DNA of 64,000 nucleotides from Megaleporinus macrocephalus (GCA_021613375.1 CM038703.1:56751254-56815253); one strand, 5' to 3'. Counted from the first letter of the stretch, positions 1 to 11,580 are shown. The notes: a model not told the origin generated them from the sequence alone. Program-made: numbers and translations.

Positions 1-1850
1 ACTTTCCTGACCTGTTTGATGGCTGAGGGGATGAGAGGAAGAGAGTAATGATTTTTTATTGTAATGAAATTTAATCCTCTATAGTCTATGCATGATCTTA
101 GACCTCTGTCTTTCTTTTTAATAAAAAAAAATCCTGCAGCCGCAGGAGAAGTGAAGTGGCGGATATAACCAAGGGCCAAAGCTTCTTGGACAAATTTTTT
201 AGTTGCCAGTGATTCAAAGGGCAAAGAGAGGGTATGCCTTGCTCTTAGGGGACGTGGCGCCTGGGAAAAGGTCGATTGTGCAATCCCAGGGATGGTGAAG
301 GGGGAGACATGCCGCTTTACCTTTACCTTTACCAAACATGTCTGCCCATTTACTATATTCAGGGGGGATGGGCACTTCGCAATTAGTGTTCGGGCTTTCA
401 GTGGTAGTGGCGAGACAAGAGAGAGCCATACAGTCTGAAAAGCAGTTCTTACCGCATCAATCTAATTCCCCTGAAGTCCAACAAAACTCAGGATTTTGCA
501 ACGCCAACCAGGGATAACCTAATATGACCGGGTTATCATCAGATTTAATGACAAAAAGATTGATCATTTCAGAGTGAGGGGGGCTGGGATTTCTGTGATC
601 TTGCCAGTGTCAATGGGTTTGCCGTCCAATCCCTTAATGGATATGGGTGTTTTGCATGGTTGGAGAGGAATGCCGAGGCTATGAGCCATCTGCTGAGGCA
701 GCACCTGAGTCCACTAAGGCTGCAAGAGAGCAATGACACGAGCCCCATGAAAGAGTGACCGGGATACAGAGTTTTCTATTTTCAATACAGGAAGTTGAAA
801 AGCCGCTCACCCTAGAGGAAGATGAAAACAGGGATGGACAGGAGGATCTAAAATGTCTTGATTGGCCTTCTTCCGTAGAAAGCTTGGCTCGTCCAATTTC
901 CATATCTTTGTGATCACTGGAAGGGGAGGAGCTTGTGACAGGGGAGTAGGAGGTTGGTGCAGTTCGGTGACGAGTGTGAATGAGATTGTCCAGTTTGATT
1001 AAAAGCTGAATGAGTTGTGAATACTCAAATTGGTCCCCTTTACATGCCAGTTCTGCCTTTAGAGGGTCATTGAGACTTTGTCTGTAGATTGTGAGTATTT
1101 CTCATCCCATCCACACTCTGCTGCCAGGGTGCAAAAGCTTAAAGCATGCTCCGCAGCCGACCTTTTCCCAGTTTTTTATAGCTGCAGCAACTGTTCATCT
1201 GCGTCCTTCCCACTAGCAGAGTGGTCGAAGACATCGCAAAAAGTAGATTCAAAGTCCCTGTAAGACAACGCAACAGTCTCCTCAGTCCCCACATAGAAGT
1301 GGCCCACATGAGTGCTTTATCAGATAACAAGGAAAGGACAAAAGCAATTTTAGATTCATCAGAAGGAAAAGCAGAGGGAATCCTGCTGAAGTAGATCTTA
1401 CACTGCATGAGAAATCCCTTGCATTGTTCAGGGGCCCCGTCATATTTCTCTGGGATGGGTTGGATCGGGGGGGCTCGGAGATGAAGGGTATGGGTGGTGG
1501 AAGAGAGATGGGGGTGCGGCTGCTGCTTGTGCTGGGGAAAAAGCTCTTAGAGTATGGAGCACTTCTTCCATGGTGTCGGTCAGATGTTACAATTGTTGTG
1601 CATGGGATCCCAGAAGTTTTCCTTGGGCTACCATAGTCGACTGGAGTTCCACTACACCTGCTGGACCCACTGTTGGTGAAGCATTTTGTAGCGAGTCAGA
1701 GACAGATTGGTTGTTAGGGTCCAGTGGGACGACAATACCAACATACTCACGGTAATACTCTCGGTCAACATAGTTCACGGTACAACATAGTTCACGGTAA
1801 TACTCTCGGTCACTGACCCCAGATCTGCACCTCTTATCTAACAGACCCAC
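1..1850 (-). mobile_element. Ty3/gypsy retrotransposon relic (gag, protease region, start of RT)
   Basis: Read on the minus strand, this is the 5' half of a chromovirus-like Ty3/gypsy element. Positions 1850-1590 encode a Gag N-terminus and 1408-1139 a Gag core (ALMWAT after a charged stretch). Positions 429-214 encode the pre-RT linker with [11 protein letters not shown] and [16 protein letters not shown]. About 200-55 is the start of reverse transcriptase ([15 protein letters not shown], then CIDYRGLN). The frame is broken many times, so it is dead. The element runs off the left edge, so the rest of RT, RNase H and integrase would lie to the left. A short direct repeat around ctcggtca at 1758-1815 lies near the Gag start. 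No LTR was recognised. Confidence 0.85.
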
Positions 1851-2014
1851 TAATTACCAAATGCTCCACTGAACAGTAAGTTTTTAGCCTTGAAATTGAG
1901 GCTGTGACTGCATCATGAACAATTACTAAAAGGTTACTCAAAAGCTGGGGGGCTTTATAAGAAAAGGCTTTGCCCCTTTAAGCATAGACCAAATCATATA
2001 ATAATTTGTTTATG

Positions 2015-2260
2015 GTACTACAGTGATTGGTCTTTGCAGCAACAATGATGAGTCTGCATACAGGGAGGAGGGTAAGCGACTTGCAGTTTGGTGGAGAGAA
2101 CACAAACTTAACATTGATAAAATGAAAGAGATGATGGTTAATTTCAGGACCACTCAAGATAGAGATCTCTCTCCACTGTATATCATTAATTCAACAGTGG
2201 AAGATTCCAATGCTCCAAGTTCTTTGGTGTGTTCATGATAGATAAGTTCACCTGTAAAGC
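2015..2260 (+). mobile_element. Rex1/Babar-type LINE fragment (RT palm/thumb)
   Basis: The frame starting at 2023 reads [15 protein letters not shown] followed by a KEMMVNF-like stretch. It lines up with the FADD-downstream part of the better preserved Rex1-type RT at 56709-58923, which has [15 protein letters not shown] and KEMVVDF. Only about 70 codons are recognisable and the frame ends at 2238. It is an old, isolated fragment between the gypsy relic and the first OR promoter. Confidence 0.7.
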
Positions 2261-2417
2261 ATGAAATCGGCAACACCTCATATTCATTACATTCTAGGGG
2301 ATGTGAAGAGCATATCCTGCCTAACTATTCATTTTCCACCAAACTATATGTCCTTCTAGAAGTATCAAAGAATTAGACATACACCTCCAAGGAATGACAA
2401 AAATTTCCATCACTTCA

Positions 2418-2620
2418 TCCCATGAGTTTTTACAGGTCACAAGCATTCGTTGTTTGATTGTTGCAATGGAAACGAGGGTGGGCAGAGCTGGAGAGACTAG
2501 TCATGTTCTCAGTAAACAATGAGATATTACTGTTTGAGAAAGTATAAATACACACAAAGTCAGTTTCTTTACCACAGCATGACTGTAACGCAACTGTTTA
2601 TTAGGGTTTATGAACTCTAG
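2418..2620 (+). promoter_or_regulatory. Promoter and leader of OR1: O/E-like site, X-box-like site, TATA box, short upstream ORF
   Basis: A TATAAATA box lies at 2543-2550, 165 bp before the OR start. GTTGCAATGGAAAC at 2460-2473 matches the RFX X-box pattern (GTTGCCATGGAAAC is present exactly upstream of OR5). TCCCATGAG at 2418-2426 resembles an Olf1/EBF site. The block between the X-box and TATA (GGGCAGAGCTGG, then CAGTAAACAATGAGAT) is shared almost base for base with OR4, OR5, OR6 and OR7. A 13-codon upstream ORF begins at 2579, 36 bp after the TATA start, and ends at 2620. Motif positions are seen; regulatory function is inferred from conservation among copies. Confidence 0.7.
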
Positions 2621-2707
2621 CAGACGGTGCCTGATTGAAATGTGACCAAAACCAGATATTAGAAAGTTGTTTTTCATGGAGATTTATGGGTAATTTCAGC
2701 AGAACTC

Positions 2708-3646
2708 ATGGATAATTCCTCTGAAGTTATGTACTTATTAATGGAGGGACATATAGAACTGCATAAGTACAGATATTTTTATTTTATAATTACTCTTGCA
2801 GTCTATCTGTTGATTATTTTCTGTAATGCTGTTGTCATTTTTGTTATATATACAAACAAATGTCTCCATGAGCCCATGTACATATTCATCGCTGCTTTAC
2901 TTTTCAATTCTCTCTTTGGAACGACGGCTCTTTTTCCCAAACTGCTAAATGATTTTTTGTCTGAGAGACCAATTATTTCTTACTCAGCCTGTCTGTTTCA
3001 GGCTTTTTGTCTTTACACATATGCTGCATCTGAGTTCACTATTTTATCAGCTATGGCGTATGACAGATATGTGTCTATATGTAAACCATTACAATATCCA
3101 ACTCTTATAAAAATTTCCACTGTTAGAAAAATTTTATTTGTCTGTTGGATGTTTCCTGTTTGGGAAATTGGGATATTAATAATATTAACTTACCAACTTA
3201 AGCTGTGCAGATTTAATTTAGACAGAATTTTTTGTAATGATTACTCAGTTGCTAAATTAAGTTGTGGAGACACATCTGTAACCAGTTCTTATGGACTGTT
3301 TGGTTTAACTATAACTGTAGCTCCACCTGTGATCTTTGTAATCTACTCCTATGTTAGAATAATCGATGTCTGTTTAAAGAATTCAAAAGATTTCAGAAGA
3401 AAAGCTCTACAGACCTGCTTCCCACACCTGTTTATTTTCACCACTTTCTCTGTTGCCTCATGTTTTGAAGTGATTAACAACAGATTTGATGGAAATATAC
3501 CTCCTCTTGTTTCTGAGATAATGTCTATTGAAAATATGGTAATTACTCCTCTTATTAATCCTATTATGTATGGTTTAAAGCTGCAGGAGATTTTCAGCAG
3601 AATTAAGATGATGATGTGGAAAAGAAAGATACACACGTCTTTTTAA
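2708..3646 (+). CDS. Odorant receptor, intact, intronless (OR1)
   Basis: This is a 312-residue class A G-protein-coupled receptor of the fish odorant receptor family. It would act in the ciliary membrane of an olfactory neuron and signal through G-olf. Landmarks: N-glycosylation site NSS at residues 3-5, TM1 about 23-47, PMYIF at 56-60 before TM2, Cys95 at the top of TM3, MAYDRYVSIC at 116-125, extracellular loop 2 cysteines at 167, 176 and 186, KALQTC at 232-237 before TM6, and PLINPIMYGL at 281-290 in TM7. TM1 has Cys-Asn where many ORs have Gly-Asn. The start matches the start of every sibling copy. It is closest to OR4, OR5 and OR7. The ligand is unknown. It probably belongs to one of the large teleost type 1 OR groups; the exact group is not determinable here. 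Confidence 0.95.
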   Translation: MDNSSEVMYLLMEGHIELHKYRYFYFIITLAVYLLIIFCNAVVIFVIYTNKCLHEPMYIFIAALLFNSLFGTTALFPKLLNDFLSERPIISYSACLFQAFCLYTYAASEFTILSAMAYDRYVSICKPLQYPTLIKISTVRKILFVCWMFPVWEIGILIILTYQLKLCRFNLDRIFCNDYSVAKLSCGDTSVTSSYGLFGLTITVAPPVIFVIYSYVRIIDVCLKNSKDFRRKALQTCFPHLFIFTTFSVASCFEVINNRFDGNIPPLVSEIMSIENMVITPLINPIMYGLKLQEIFSRIKMMMWKRKIHTSF

Positions 3647-4910
3647 ACCTTTACCTCAAAAATGATTTCTTTACCAAATTCTTGTTATTCTGTATGACTG
3701 GAACTCTTTCATTTCTGTATTTTATGTTGTTTCTTTTCTCAATTTTGGATTTTTACATAATCAAAACCTACAAAACTAAGGGAATATATTCCATGCCCAT
3801 TAAAAAAAATGATAAGACTGTGGTGCATAGTTGTTCTCTCATTTCACCTTGTTTGAACTCTATTTGAGAACTTTCTGAACAACAAGCTGGTGAGCTTTTT
3901 TTTTAACTTTTCCCGACCACAGTCATGCATGTTAAAGGCAAATAGTATTAACTTACATTTGAACTGTGACCACAACTGACATAAATAATGACATACGAAA
4001 ATGGAAATTAGTGGAATATTTTCTTTTAGTCTTTTGTATATTTATGTATCTTGTGAAGTTGCCTTTACTAACCTATATCAGCTGAAGATGCAGTTTAAAT
4101 GTGCAAGTTCACTGCTCAGGAAATCTGGAAGTCTGCTGAACCAGGCACTAGGAGGCTAGCACTGGAACAGGAGAGAACAGCAGTACAGCAAAAGGACTAC
4201 AGACATGAGTGACTGCACCTTCAGTCACAGGTAAGTGGACAGGAGTAACTGTGAATTCAGTCACAGGCCAGACAAGAGACACTACACTCAGCCACTAAGA
4301 GGATCCAGACTCCAAAGGGGAACCCATCCTCTTCTGGTGAACACTGGATAGTGTAACAAGCACAAAAATCAGATTAATGATTATAAAAAAATATTTAAAA
4401 AAATCTAACAGCTAAAGAAAAAAAGAAAAAGAGTTGGAGGCAAGCCTGGCTTTGAGAACACATTATAACAGAGAGGCTGAGGATAATAAAGGCATGAGGT
4501 CTCCCCGAAATTTCAGCCCTCCTCTGCTCCACCATTAACAGTCCTGAATGTAGAGCAGCAGGATGACAGCACCAATATTCTCAGTTAACTGATGTCAATA
4601 TTTCAACAAAAAACAGGGTTTTCAGTAAAGTGCAAGACTTCTTTTATTAAAGATTAAGATTGTGATGAAAATTACAGATCTTTCTCATCTTTCTACGTAG
4701 GAGAACTTGCACAATCAGTGGCTGACTAAAAACTTTTTTGCCCCACTCTATTTGGTCACACAATCAGATAATGTGCTACAAAACTTGCAGACATAATTCT
4801 CGCTTGCTTTAAAGCAACCACTATTGTGTTGCTCACAAGCAAAAATAGTGATCTATCTTAGCGACTACAACCTGGTTGCACTGATTTCAATTGTTATAAT
4901 GCAGTGATTC
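3647..4910. other. OR1 3' flank and spacer, no gene seen
   Basis: AT-rich flank with no convincing ORF. The frame at 3616-3867 is a shadow overlapping the OR stop. Around 3790-3830 the sequence (tgcccattaaaa and what follows) resembles the 3' flank of OR3 near 12885, which fits a duplicated unit. At 4190-4275 there are two or three degenerate copies of a gacaggagtaactg...cagtcacag motif, related to the 36-bp minisatellite at 54.8-56.0 kb. Confidence 0.6.
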
Positions 4911-4914
4911 ACTC

Positions 4915-4990
4915 TGAGCGGGGAATCGAACCTAGGCCTCCTAAACTAGGGAGGCCAGGGAAAACTCACCAGGGAACACCAGGGAACAAG
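4915..4990 (-). other. tRNA-like relic 1 (SINE head or tRNA pseudogene)
   Basis: On the minus strand there is a B-box-like GGTTCGATTCC, preceded by a CCTCC/GGAGG stem that could be an anticodon arm. No well-paired acceptor stem is visible, so this is not called as a working tRNA. A second tRNA-like block lies about 190 bp away on the same strand, which suggests a tRNA-derived SINE or two decayed copies. Confidence 0.4.
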
Positions 4991-5106
4991 GTGTAAGCTT
5001 AAGTGCAGGGCTGTGCAGAGGCTGAACAAGACAATCAAAAACAAAGAAAATGGTCTCTATACTCGAGTGACTTTATTTGTTTTATTAATGTATTTATTAC
5101 TTTTAG

Positions 5107-5185
5107 GAAAAATGTAATTCAGCCAGACAGGGTTTGAACCAGCAACACCTGGGGCTGAAGACTTTATCAGTGTGCCAGTGGGGAC
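5107..5185 (-). other. tRNA-like relic 2 (SINE head or tRNA pseudogene)
   Basis: On the minus strand an A-box-like TGGCACACTGA is followed about 35 bp later by the B-box-like GGTTCAAACCC, with a possible short anticodon stem between them. The T-stem has mismatches and the acceptor stem is not convincing. Spacing and order fit a polymerase III internal promoter. A tRNA-derived SINE remnant is the most likely reading. Confidence 0.45.
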
Positions 5186-6130
5186 GAAATCCATGCCCCA
5201 GGAAATATGGGCTCTGGAAGGTTGTTAGCAGAGGAAGAGTCCTCCTGTGTGGAGCGGGCATCTAGCTTGGCATTCTTCGAACCAGGTTTATGATAGCACA
5301 CAATCAAAGCAGTTGCTGGAGAGTTCTGCACTCTCTCTACCCCTCCAGTACAAGCTTCACTGACAGAAACTCCTGGTCTAATCTGTAATTGTGAACCATG
5401 GGAGTTAAACAATGGGAATAAAAAAGCACATGGGTGAAGCTTGTTGTCTATGTTGGCCATGAGAGTTCTCCAGTTTAACATACAGGATGTTCTCCAAGTG
5501 AAGCCTAAAAAATAAGAATTTCAACAAGGTAAACAAACATGTAGTGGTACAGTGCCTCCCGTAACACGTTACATATGAAATGCTGGAAGATGGCTGGAGA
5601 ATTCATGAGAAGGAAAGGCATCACTAAGTATCCAGAGTGGTCTTACAGGGTGATAAAAGCCATCTTCAATTGTACCCTTGTAGGACACAAATGAGGTTAT
5701 AAATGCTGTGCAAATCCAGTCTGGTAAATAATGAAGCCTGCTACAGTGCTTTGAAAGCCATTAAGGGGCTTGGCCTAGAGGTCCTTGACCATGATTTTAC
5801 TGAGACCTTGGTAGTCTTTGCAGGAATAAAGCCCTCTGCTGGTGAGGTAGAGGGTCATATAAATCCTTGGGCTAGTGCCTCTTGGATATATTCCTACATA
5901 GACCTTTGTTCAGAGCCCAACAAGGAGAACGACCTGCCCTGCAGGGGACTGGTGCCTGGAAAAAGTCGAAAGCACAGTCATAGTGTCTGTGCAGGGGCAG
6001 GAGTAATGCCATCTGTTTGTTTAAAACATCTTAAAAGTCTAAGTAATCCAGGGGGACCTCAGAGAGATCTGGGTTTTCAGCTGGAGGCGAAGAAGTCCTG
6101 AGTGCAGTTCTGAGCTTTCCAAAACAAGAG
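5160..6130 (-). mobile_element. Ty3/gypsy relic (pre-RT linker, RT, RNase H tail)
   Basis: Minus-strand reading from about 6130 down gives the pre-RT linker LPLHRHYDCAFDF. It is followed by RT pieces, including LFTRLDLHSIYNLI (motif A region) near 5740-5700 and AFITL near 5660. From 5481 to 5170 there are RNase H and post-RH pieces: KLHPCAFLF, then YHKPGSKNAKLDA. The order matches a normal gypsy pol gene, but the YxDD segment between the two blocks is deleted and there are many stops. No integrase or LTR was seen. The + strand ORF of 132 residues at 5703-6101 is a shadow of this relic. Confidence 0.8.
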
Positions 6131-7080
6131 GGATGGTGCTGGGATCCCTATCTAGACAATGATTGTGTAAGCCAGTCAAAACACAATGCAGGCTGATGTT
6201 CACAAATGGGAGTGGCCCAAGCAAGGGCAGGAAAATGAAGTAGCCAGCTCTTTTTGTGGGACTGCTGCTCAAGGGGCAATGAGTATGAAAGCAAGAACCC
6301 CCTGCAATGTCCCAGATCCCTATTAAAACTCACTGGAGCAGGTAGATGGGGCTCTGCTGAGGCAGGAGGTTTAGGGTCTTCAACTTCAGGTAGAAGTGCC
6401 ACAGCATGGAGGACCCTGTACCTGCTGTGGGGCCTTCTCAAGCCTGCTGATAGCCATCCCCTGACTAGCTAGGGCAACTTTCATTTGTTTCATTTGATTG
6501 GCTCAGTCGTAATGTAACATGATTATTTACTCAGACCAGTGACAAACAAACTCAAACTGCTAGGGGACAGGAACACAAATGAGGAAAAGCAACAAACTGG
6601 CTGAGAGATTTCTTGGGAAAGTCAAAAGGGCAAACAGAAGGAGAAGCTTGAATGCAGCTTGAAACTATTACAAAAGTTCTCAGGACCCAAGTTCGTCTCA
6701 GAAAGACAGTGGAAATGTATGCTGTGGTTAGATAACCACAATGCCATATGCCATCAACACAATCTCGTTTCCCTGGAGCTAAAGTCTAGTATTGAAGGTG
6801 CAGCTGTTTTGCATAGAGCAAAAAGGGACAAAAATTCCACTAGGGAGGCTGCAAGAATCTGTATGCCCAGTTCTCAAACTGGGAAACAGAGAAATTAAAG
6901 GAAAGGTGACATAACATGGGGAAACAATACTCTCTCAACTTTGTTACATTACATTCTAATTTATTTCATTTTACAAAATGTTCAAACCTTTTCTTTACTA
7001 TTATTTTGCTAAAAATTCCTGTTTTTATCATTGAATCTAAGGGACATTTGCCATTCCTTAGCACTGTTTATCTAACTGTG
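6131..7080. other. Spacer upstream of OR2, no gene seen
   Basis: The first part (to about 6470) may be further decayed gag/protease sequence of the neighbouring gypsy relic on the minus strand, but no motif supports this firmly. The ORFs at 6659-6898 and 6916-7140 show no recognisable domain, and the second overlaps the OR2 promoter. I see no RNA gene or repeat. Confidence 0.4.
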
Positions 7081-7089
7081 ATGAAACAG

Positions 7090-7153
7090 GAGGGCTGGGC
7101 CAGAAACTGTCAGTCAGTGAAGCAATATGTAATTATTTGAAAATGTATAAATA
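7090..7153 (+). promoter_or_regulatory. Core promoter of OR2: TATA box with homeodomain-type TAATTA
   Basis: TATAAATA lies at 7146-7153, 163 bp before the OR2 start, followed by cacacaa as in the other copies. The X-box block seen at OR1, OR4 and OR5 is not recognisable. Instead TAATTA at 7130-7135, just upstream of TATA, is a homeodomain-type core. An agggctgggc segment at 7091-7100 may be the diverged equivalent of the GGGCAGAGCTGG block. Function is inferred. Confidence 0.6.
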
Positions 7154-7308
7154 CACACAAGTACACAAATCACTCACTATAAGATTATTGTGTGTTCATT
7201 GTACATCTTTCCTGTAACGTCTAATCAGTGATGCTGACTGAATTCAGTGAATAAAGACAGACAACTCTGAGTTTTTTTGGAGATTGATGGATTAGTTCAA
7301 GGGAACTC

Positions 7309-8247
7309 ATGGATTATTCTACTAATGTTACATACCTGTTTCTGGAGGGGCATGTAGAACTGCTGAAGTACAGATATTTGTATTATATAGTCACTCTAGT
7401 TGTCTATTTATTGATTATTTGTTGTAATTCTGTTGTCATTTCTGTCATTTACACAAACAAACAGTTACATCAGCCAATGTACATATTAATCGCTGCTTTA
7501 CTTTCTAATGCTCTCTTTGGAACAACGGCCCTTTATCCTAAACTGCTGAATGATTTTCTGTCTGAACCACAAATTATTTCCTACCAAGCGTGTTTGTTGC
7601 AAGCTTATTGTATTTATGCATATGCTATTTCAGAGTTTACTCTATTATCAGCTATGGCTTATGACAGATATGTGTCTATATGTAAACCATTACAATATCC
7701 AACTCTTATAAAAATCTCCACTGTTAGAAAAATGTTATTTTTCAGTTGGTTTATACCTTCCTGTGAAACTGGTGTGGGAGTAATACTGACTTACAGACTT
7801 CAGCTGTGCAGATTCAAATTAGACAGAATTTACTGTAATAATTACTCAGTTGTTAAATTAAGTTGTGGAGACACATCTGTTAATAATTTATATGGACTAT
7901 TTGGTTTAACTATGTCTGTGTTTCCACCAGTAATATTCATAACCTACTCATATGTTAGAATACTCTATGTCTGTTTAAATAATTCAAAAGATTTCAGAAG
8001 TAAAGCTTTACAGACCTGCTTCCCACACCTGTTCATCTTCATCAGTTTTACTGTTACTACATGTTTTGAAATTATCAACCTCAGATTAGAAGCTTATGTA
8101 CCTCACATCTTTGCCATGATTGTATCAGTTGAAAATATGGTCATTCCTCCTTTAATCAATCCTATTATATATGGACTGAAGCTGCAGGAGATTTGGAACA
8201 GAATTAAGAGAATAATATGGAAAAGAAGGGCAAATGCATCTCTTTAG
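7309..8247 (+). CDS. Odorant receptor, intact, most divergent copy (OR2)
   Basis: A 312-residue intronless OR of the same subfamily with the same landmarks: PMYILIAALLSN before and in TM2, MAYDRYVSIC at 116-125, the three extracellular loop 2 cysteines, KALQTC before TM6 and PLINPIIYGL in TM7. The N-terminal glycosylation site is NVT at residues 6-8 rather than NSS at 3-5. It differs from its siblings most in TM4 (FSWFIPSCETGVGVIL), the loop 2 sequence VNNLYG and the TM6 region. Its promoter also differs, so this copy branched early in the local expansion. No frameshift or stop is present. Confidence 0.95.
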   Translation: MDYSTNVTYLFLEGHVELLKYRYLYYIVTLVVYLLIICCNSVVISVIYTNKQLHQPMYILIAALLSNALFGTTALYPKLLNDFLSEPQIISYQACLLQAYCIYAYAISEFTLLSAMAYDRYVSICKPLQYPTLIKISTVRKMLFFSWFIPSCETGVGVILTYRLQLCRFKLDRIYCNNYSVVKLSCGDTSVNNLYGLFGLTMSVFPPVIFITYSYVRILYVCLNNSKDFRSKALQTCFPHLFIFISFTVTTCFEIINLRLEAYVPHIFAMIVSVENMVIPPLINPIIYGLKLQEIWNRIKRIIWKRRANASL

Positions 8248-9194
8248 ATTTAGATCAAAAATGCTGTGCATGCTTTAAACTCTTCATGCTGTGAGAATAA
8301 TACATTTACTTGTATTTCTTTGCTTAACCAAGATTCTGTTACATTAGCTCATTTTTTTAAAAACAGAGGTATTTTTATGTTTATAAATTTGCCTTTATTG
8401 GTGTGAAGAGCAACTTTTGCCTTAATAATAATTATGCTACTGTTAAAAAAAGAACAGATTGAAACACTCCTGAAGATTATTTAAATTCCTGAAAGGTCAG
8501 AATCATGCTGATTGCTGACATTACAAAATGTGTGACTAGTACTGCAAATAAAACTGTCACAAATATTTATACATGGAAAAATGTTCTGCTCTAAAGTAAA
8601 CTTAATTGAGGTTTATTGTTTAAATTGTTGCAAACACTAAATTGTTGCCAACACAAATATATTTCTATTCTGTGGTCACTGTGTTTATGCTGTGTGTGAA
8701 TTAAACCGTTGTGCAATTGGTCCTCAGATCATTTGTATTCATCAAGCTATTAAGAAAACTGTGGTGTCAGTAGAACAATCTAGTTCTACTGCACCCAGTT
8801 ACGGATACATACATATTTATGCTAAGACTTAATGTTATATCAGAGTTCCCCAATATCTTCAAAATGTATAGGGTGTTGTAGTGAACTTTCATAGAGTAAA
8901 TTAATTCTGTTTCTCTGGATCAGTAAAAGGGAATCTGCCCCACACATAATGATATACTGTCCTATTATACTGGATATATTATTCTTACTGCAGAGTAGTT
9001 CTATAGAATTTTTCTCATTTATACACCTATAATAATTTAAATACAAAAATGCTAAATTCTGAAGATAAAAAGGTTTTATTTAATTGTTTGACAGGTATTA
9101 TCTTATTTTTGTAACTTTTCACTCATTTTTCTGTGGTCATTTTATTTAAATTATAGTAAAGGAAGATACTGAGTAGCTGATTACGCTATCAAGC
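8248..9194. other. OR2 3' flank, no gene seen
   Basis: AT-rich non-coding sequence. The minus-strand frame at 8840-9046 (68 codons) has no recognisable domain. No repeat or RNA gene was seen. Confidence 0.5.
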
Positions 9195-10800
9195 TTAGTA
9201 CACTGTTGGCTCTCTGTGCCCCCCAGTTGGACAGCCTGGTAGACCTTGCTATTAGAGTTGACAACTGGCTATAAGACCGCAGAAGGTATAAGATGGCTCA
9301 TAACCCTACAGATTGGGTAGCACACAGAACAGATCACTCTGTACCTGATCACTTCACCGAACCGGCAGTTGGGGTTGGTCTTCCCTTTGCCGCTGTGTCA
9401 CAAAACTGTCCTGATACGTTCTCGCCTGGGGCCCATCTGCCAGTCCAATTTCCTCCATGGCCTGAAGGACCCTGTTGTCTTGAACGGGCAAGCAGGGAGT
9501 GCCAGATCAGAGCTAGCCAAAGTTCCCAAACACTACTGGAACCTATGAAGGGTCTTCAGCAAAGAGAAAACCAGCTCCTGCTGCCTATTCAATATGGCCA
9601 TTAAGCTGCTTCCATCCATTTTTTTTGTCTGGGCCAAAAAGAAAGGCAATGGAGGAATACATACATGAGGTCTTGGGGTTCATACAGCCCCAGTAGGATC
9701 TGGCTTTTTATTCATTGGGAAGAAAGATGGGGCCCCCGCCTATCTATTGACTATGAAGGCCTGAACAAGATTACGATCAAGGATCATTAGACCCTTGCCC
9801 CTCATGACCTTGGCATTCCAGTTGCTGCAGTATGCCTCAGTATTGACCAAGTTTGACCTGTGCAGTGCCTAAAACCTACTTCATAAAAGAAAAATTGATG
9901 AATAGAAGACAGCTTTCATCACGACCACTATGAGTATTTAGTGATGTCCTCCTTATTAATGAATGCTCTTGGCTGTTTCTTCAAAGAGGTACTGACGAAA
10001 GCCATTAACCACTATGCATTCATATACCTGGAAGATATCTTGATATATTGTTGAATGGTAGATGAACATGTCGCCCATGTCAGACATTTCCCCAGCTGGA
10101 AAAATCCCTGTTCCATGCCCAGTGTATCTCCTTTCTGGGCTTTGTGGTATCTTACAACCAATTGGAGATGGACCCAGCCCAGGTTCATGCAGTGACAAAT
10201 TGGTCCAGGCCAGCATCACTCTGCTTGTTTTAATGCTTCCTGGGAACTTCTTTCATAGGTTTTTCAGAAGTTTAAGCACTGTGGCCTCACATTTGATTGC
10301 CCTTACCTGCCAGAGAGCTGACTGGTTTCAGTAGAAAACACTGAAGGCATTTTTTGAGCTCATGAAGCGCTTGATACTTTCCAGTTACCACAAGACAATG
10401 TCCAACTCATGGTGGAGGTGGATGCATCTGGGATTGGTATGGGGGCAGTACTCTTGCAGTGCTCTGGTTTCTCCCAGAAGCTACACTCTTGCACCTTCTT
10501 CTCTTACTATGTTACTGTCGAACAGAACTATGACTTGGGTGACCAAGAACTGCTAGCAGTGAAACTGGCCTTAGAAGAGTGAAGACACTGACTGGATGGG
10601 GCCATCATCACTTCCTGGTATGGATGGATTACAAAAATCTAGCTTACATCCAGCAGGCCAGGCATTTGGACCTTTGTCCATTGTCACATCTCTCCTTAGA
10701 CTTTATAACCAAATTACCCAAGTCTAAAGAGAACAAGGTAATCCTGGTCCAAGGGCCAGACTGAACAGGTTACCCGGGAACTGGAATGTACCCTTCAGTG
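9195..10800 (+). mobile_element. Ty3/gypsy relic (gag end, RT, RNase H)
   Basis: Plus-strand reading gives Gag-like LDSLVDLAIRVDNWL at about 9222-9270. RT follows with SPVGSGFLFIGKKDG near 9690-9730, IDYEGLNKITIKD near 9745-9785, and a YLEDILIY version of the YLDD box near 10025-10050 (first Asp replaced by Glu). The RNase H core VEVDASGIGMGAVL lies near 10410-10455, then NYDLGDQELLAVKLALEE near 10528-10580. There are stops and frameshifts throughout. Gag is truncated and the protease is missing. The integrase is absent except for a trace after 10690 (DFITKLPKSKENKVILV). Confidence 0.85.
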
Positions 10801-11580
10801 GATGAGAAGATGGATGCTGGGGTCCCAATGACCAATGGCAAATTAAATGCACAACATGGCTGAAAACTAGGTGACCACTTTAAGCTGCCATTGCTGCCCA
10901 GAATGGCAACACCAATTTGCCAAGATTAAATATATGATTATATATATAATCAAAAATAAAAGCTTGTGGTGAGCGATGGAAGTAACAATCATCTGCTGTT
11001 TTAGTACTTTAGAACAATTACTTAATGTAAAGTAAAATCAACACCCAAAACACCAATATTTACATCATGAATATAAAGATATAAGAAGACAGAGGGTCAG
11101 TGGTGCAGGGAGAAACAGTGTTAGAGGGAGAGTCAGTGATGGAGGAAGAGTCATTGATGGTGATAGAGGGTGAGACAATGATGCAGGGCTATCAGTGGTA
11201 AAAGATTATTAAAGTAATCCTGTATTTGCATTCCACATTAGTATTAAGTATATAGTATAGTATATAGTATAAGGTTTTCTACAAAGTTACCTGAGAAAAT
11301 ATAAAGCAATCTATCTGCTGGGTTAACTAGACACTTGCAGCAAGATGTCACTTCACTGCCTGGCCAAAAGAAAACTAGTGTCATATCTGCCAGTGGATTA
11401 TGATTTCCCATTCCTACAGTATATCCTCAACTCTGGTCCTGGACAAATAATGAAAATATATATTTTATTAATCTGATTATAAATATCAAAGAAAATTGTA
11501 AAATATATAACATCAAATGATACAATTTCCTCACTTTATGACATGCTAGCAGTTTAAAAACATTCTGTGTTTAAAAACAC
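10801..11580. other. Spacer with short simple repeats
   Basis: No gene seen. Positions 11095-11200 carry an imperfect purine-rich repeat built on gagagtcagtgatg. Positions 11248-11275 hold a short tatagta repeat. The stretch at 10920-10950 is nearly pure A/T. Confidence 0.5.

Noticed and set aside
2586..2700. Firm call of an intron in the OR leaders between GTAAG and TTCAG
   Set aside because: Donor-like and acceptor-like sites exist, but the donor in OR1 is weak, the pyrimidine tract is poor and no transcript data are available; kept only as an option in a finding.
4915..5185. Functional tRNA genes
   Set aside because: No convincing acceptor stem in either block and mismatches in the T arm.
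5703..6101. Plus-strand ORF of 132 codons
   Set aside because: It is antisense to a readable Ty3/gypsy RT on the minus strand.
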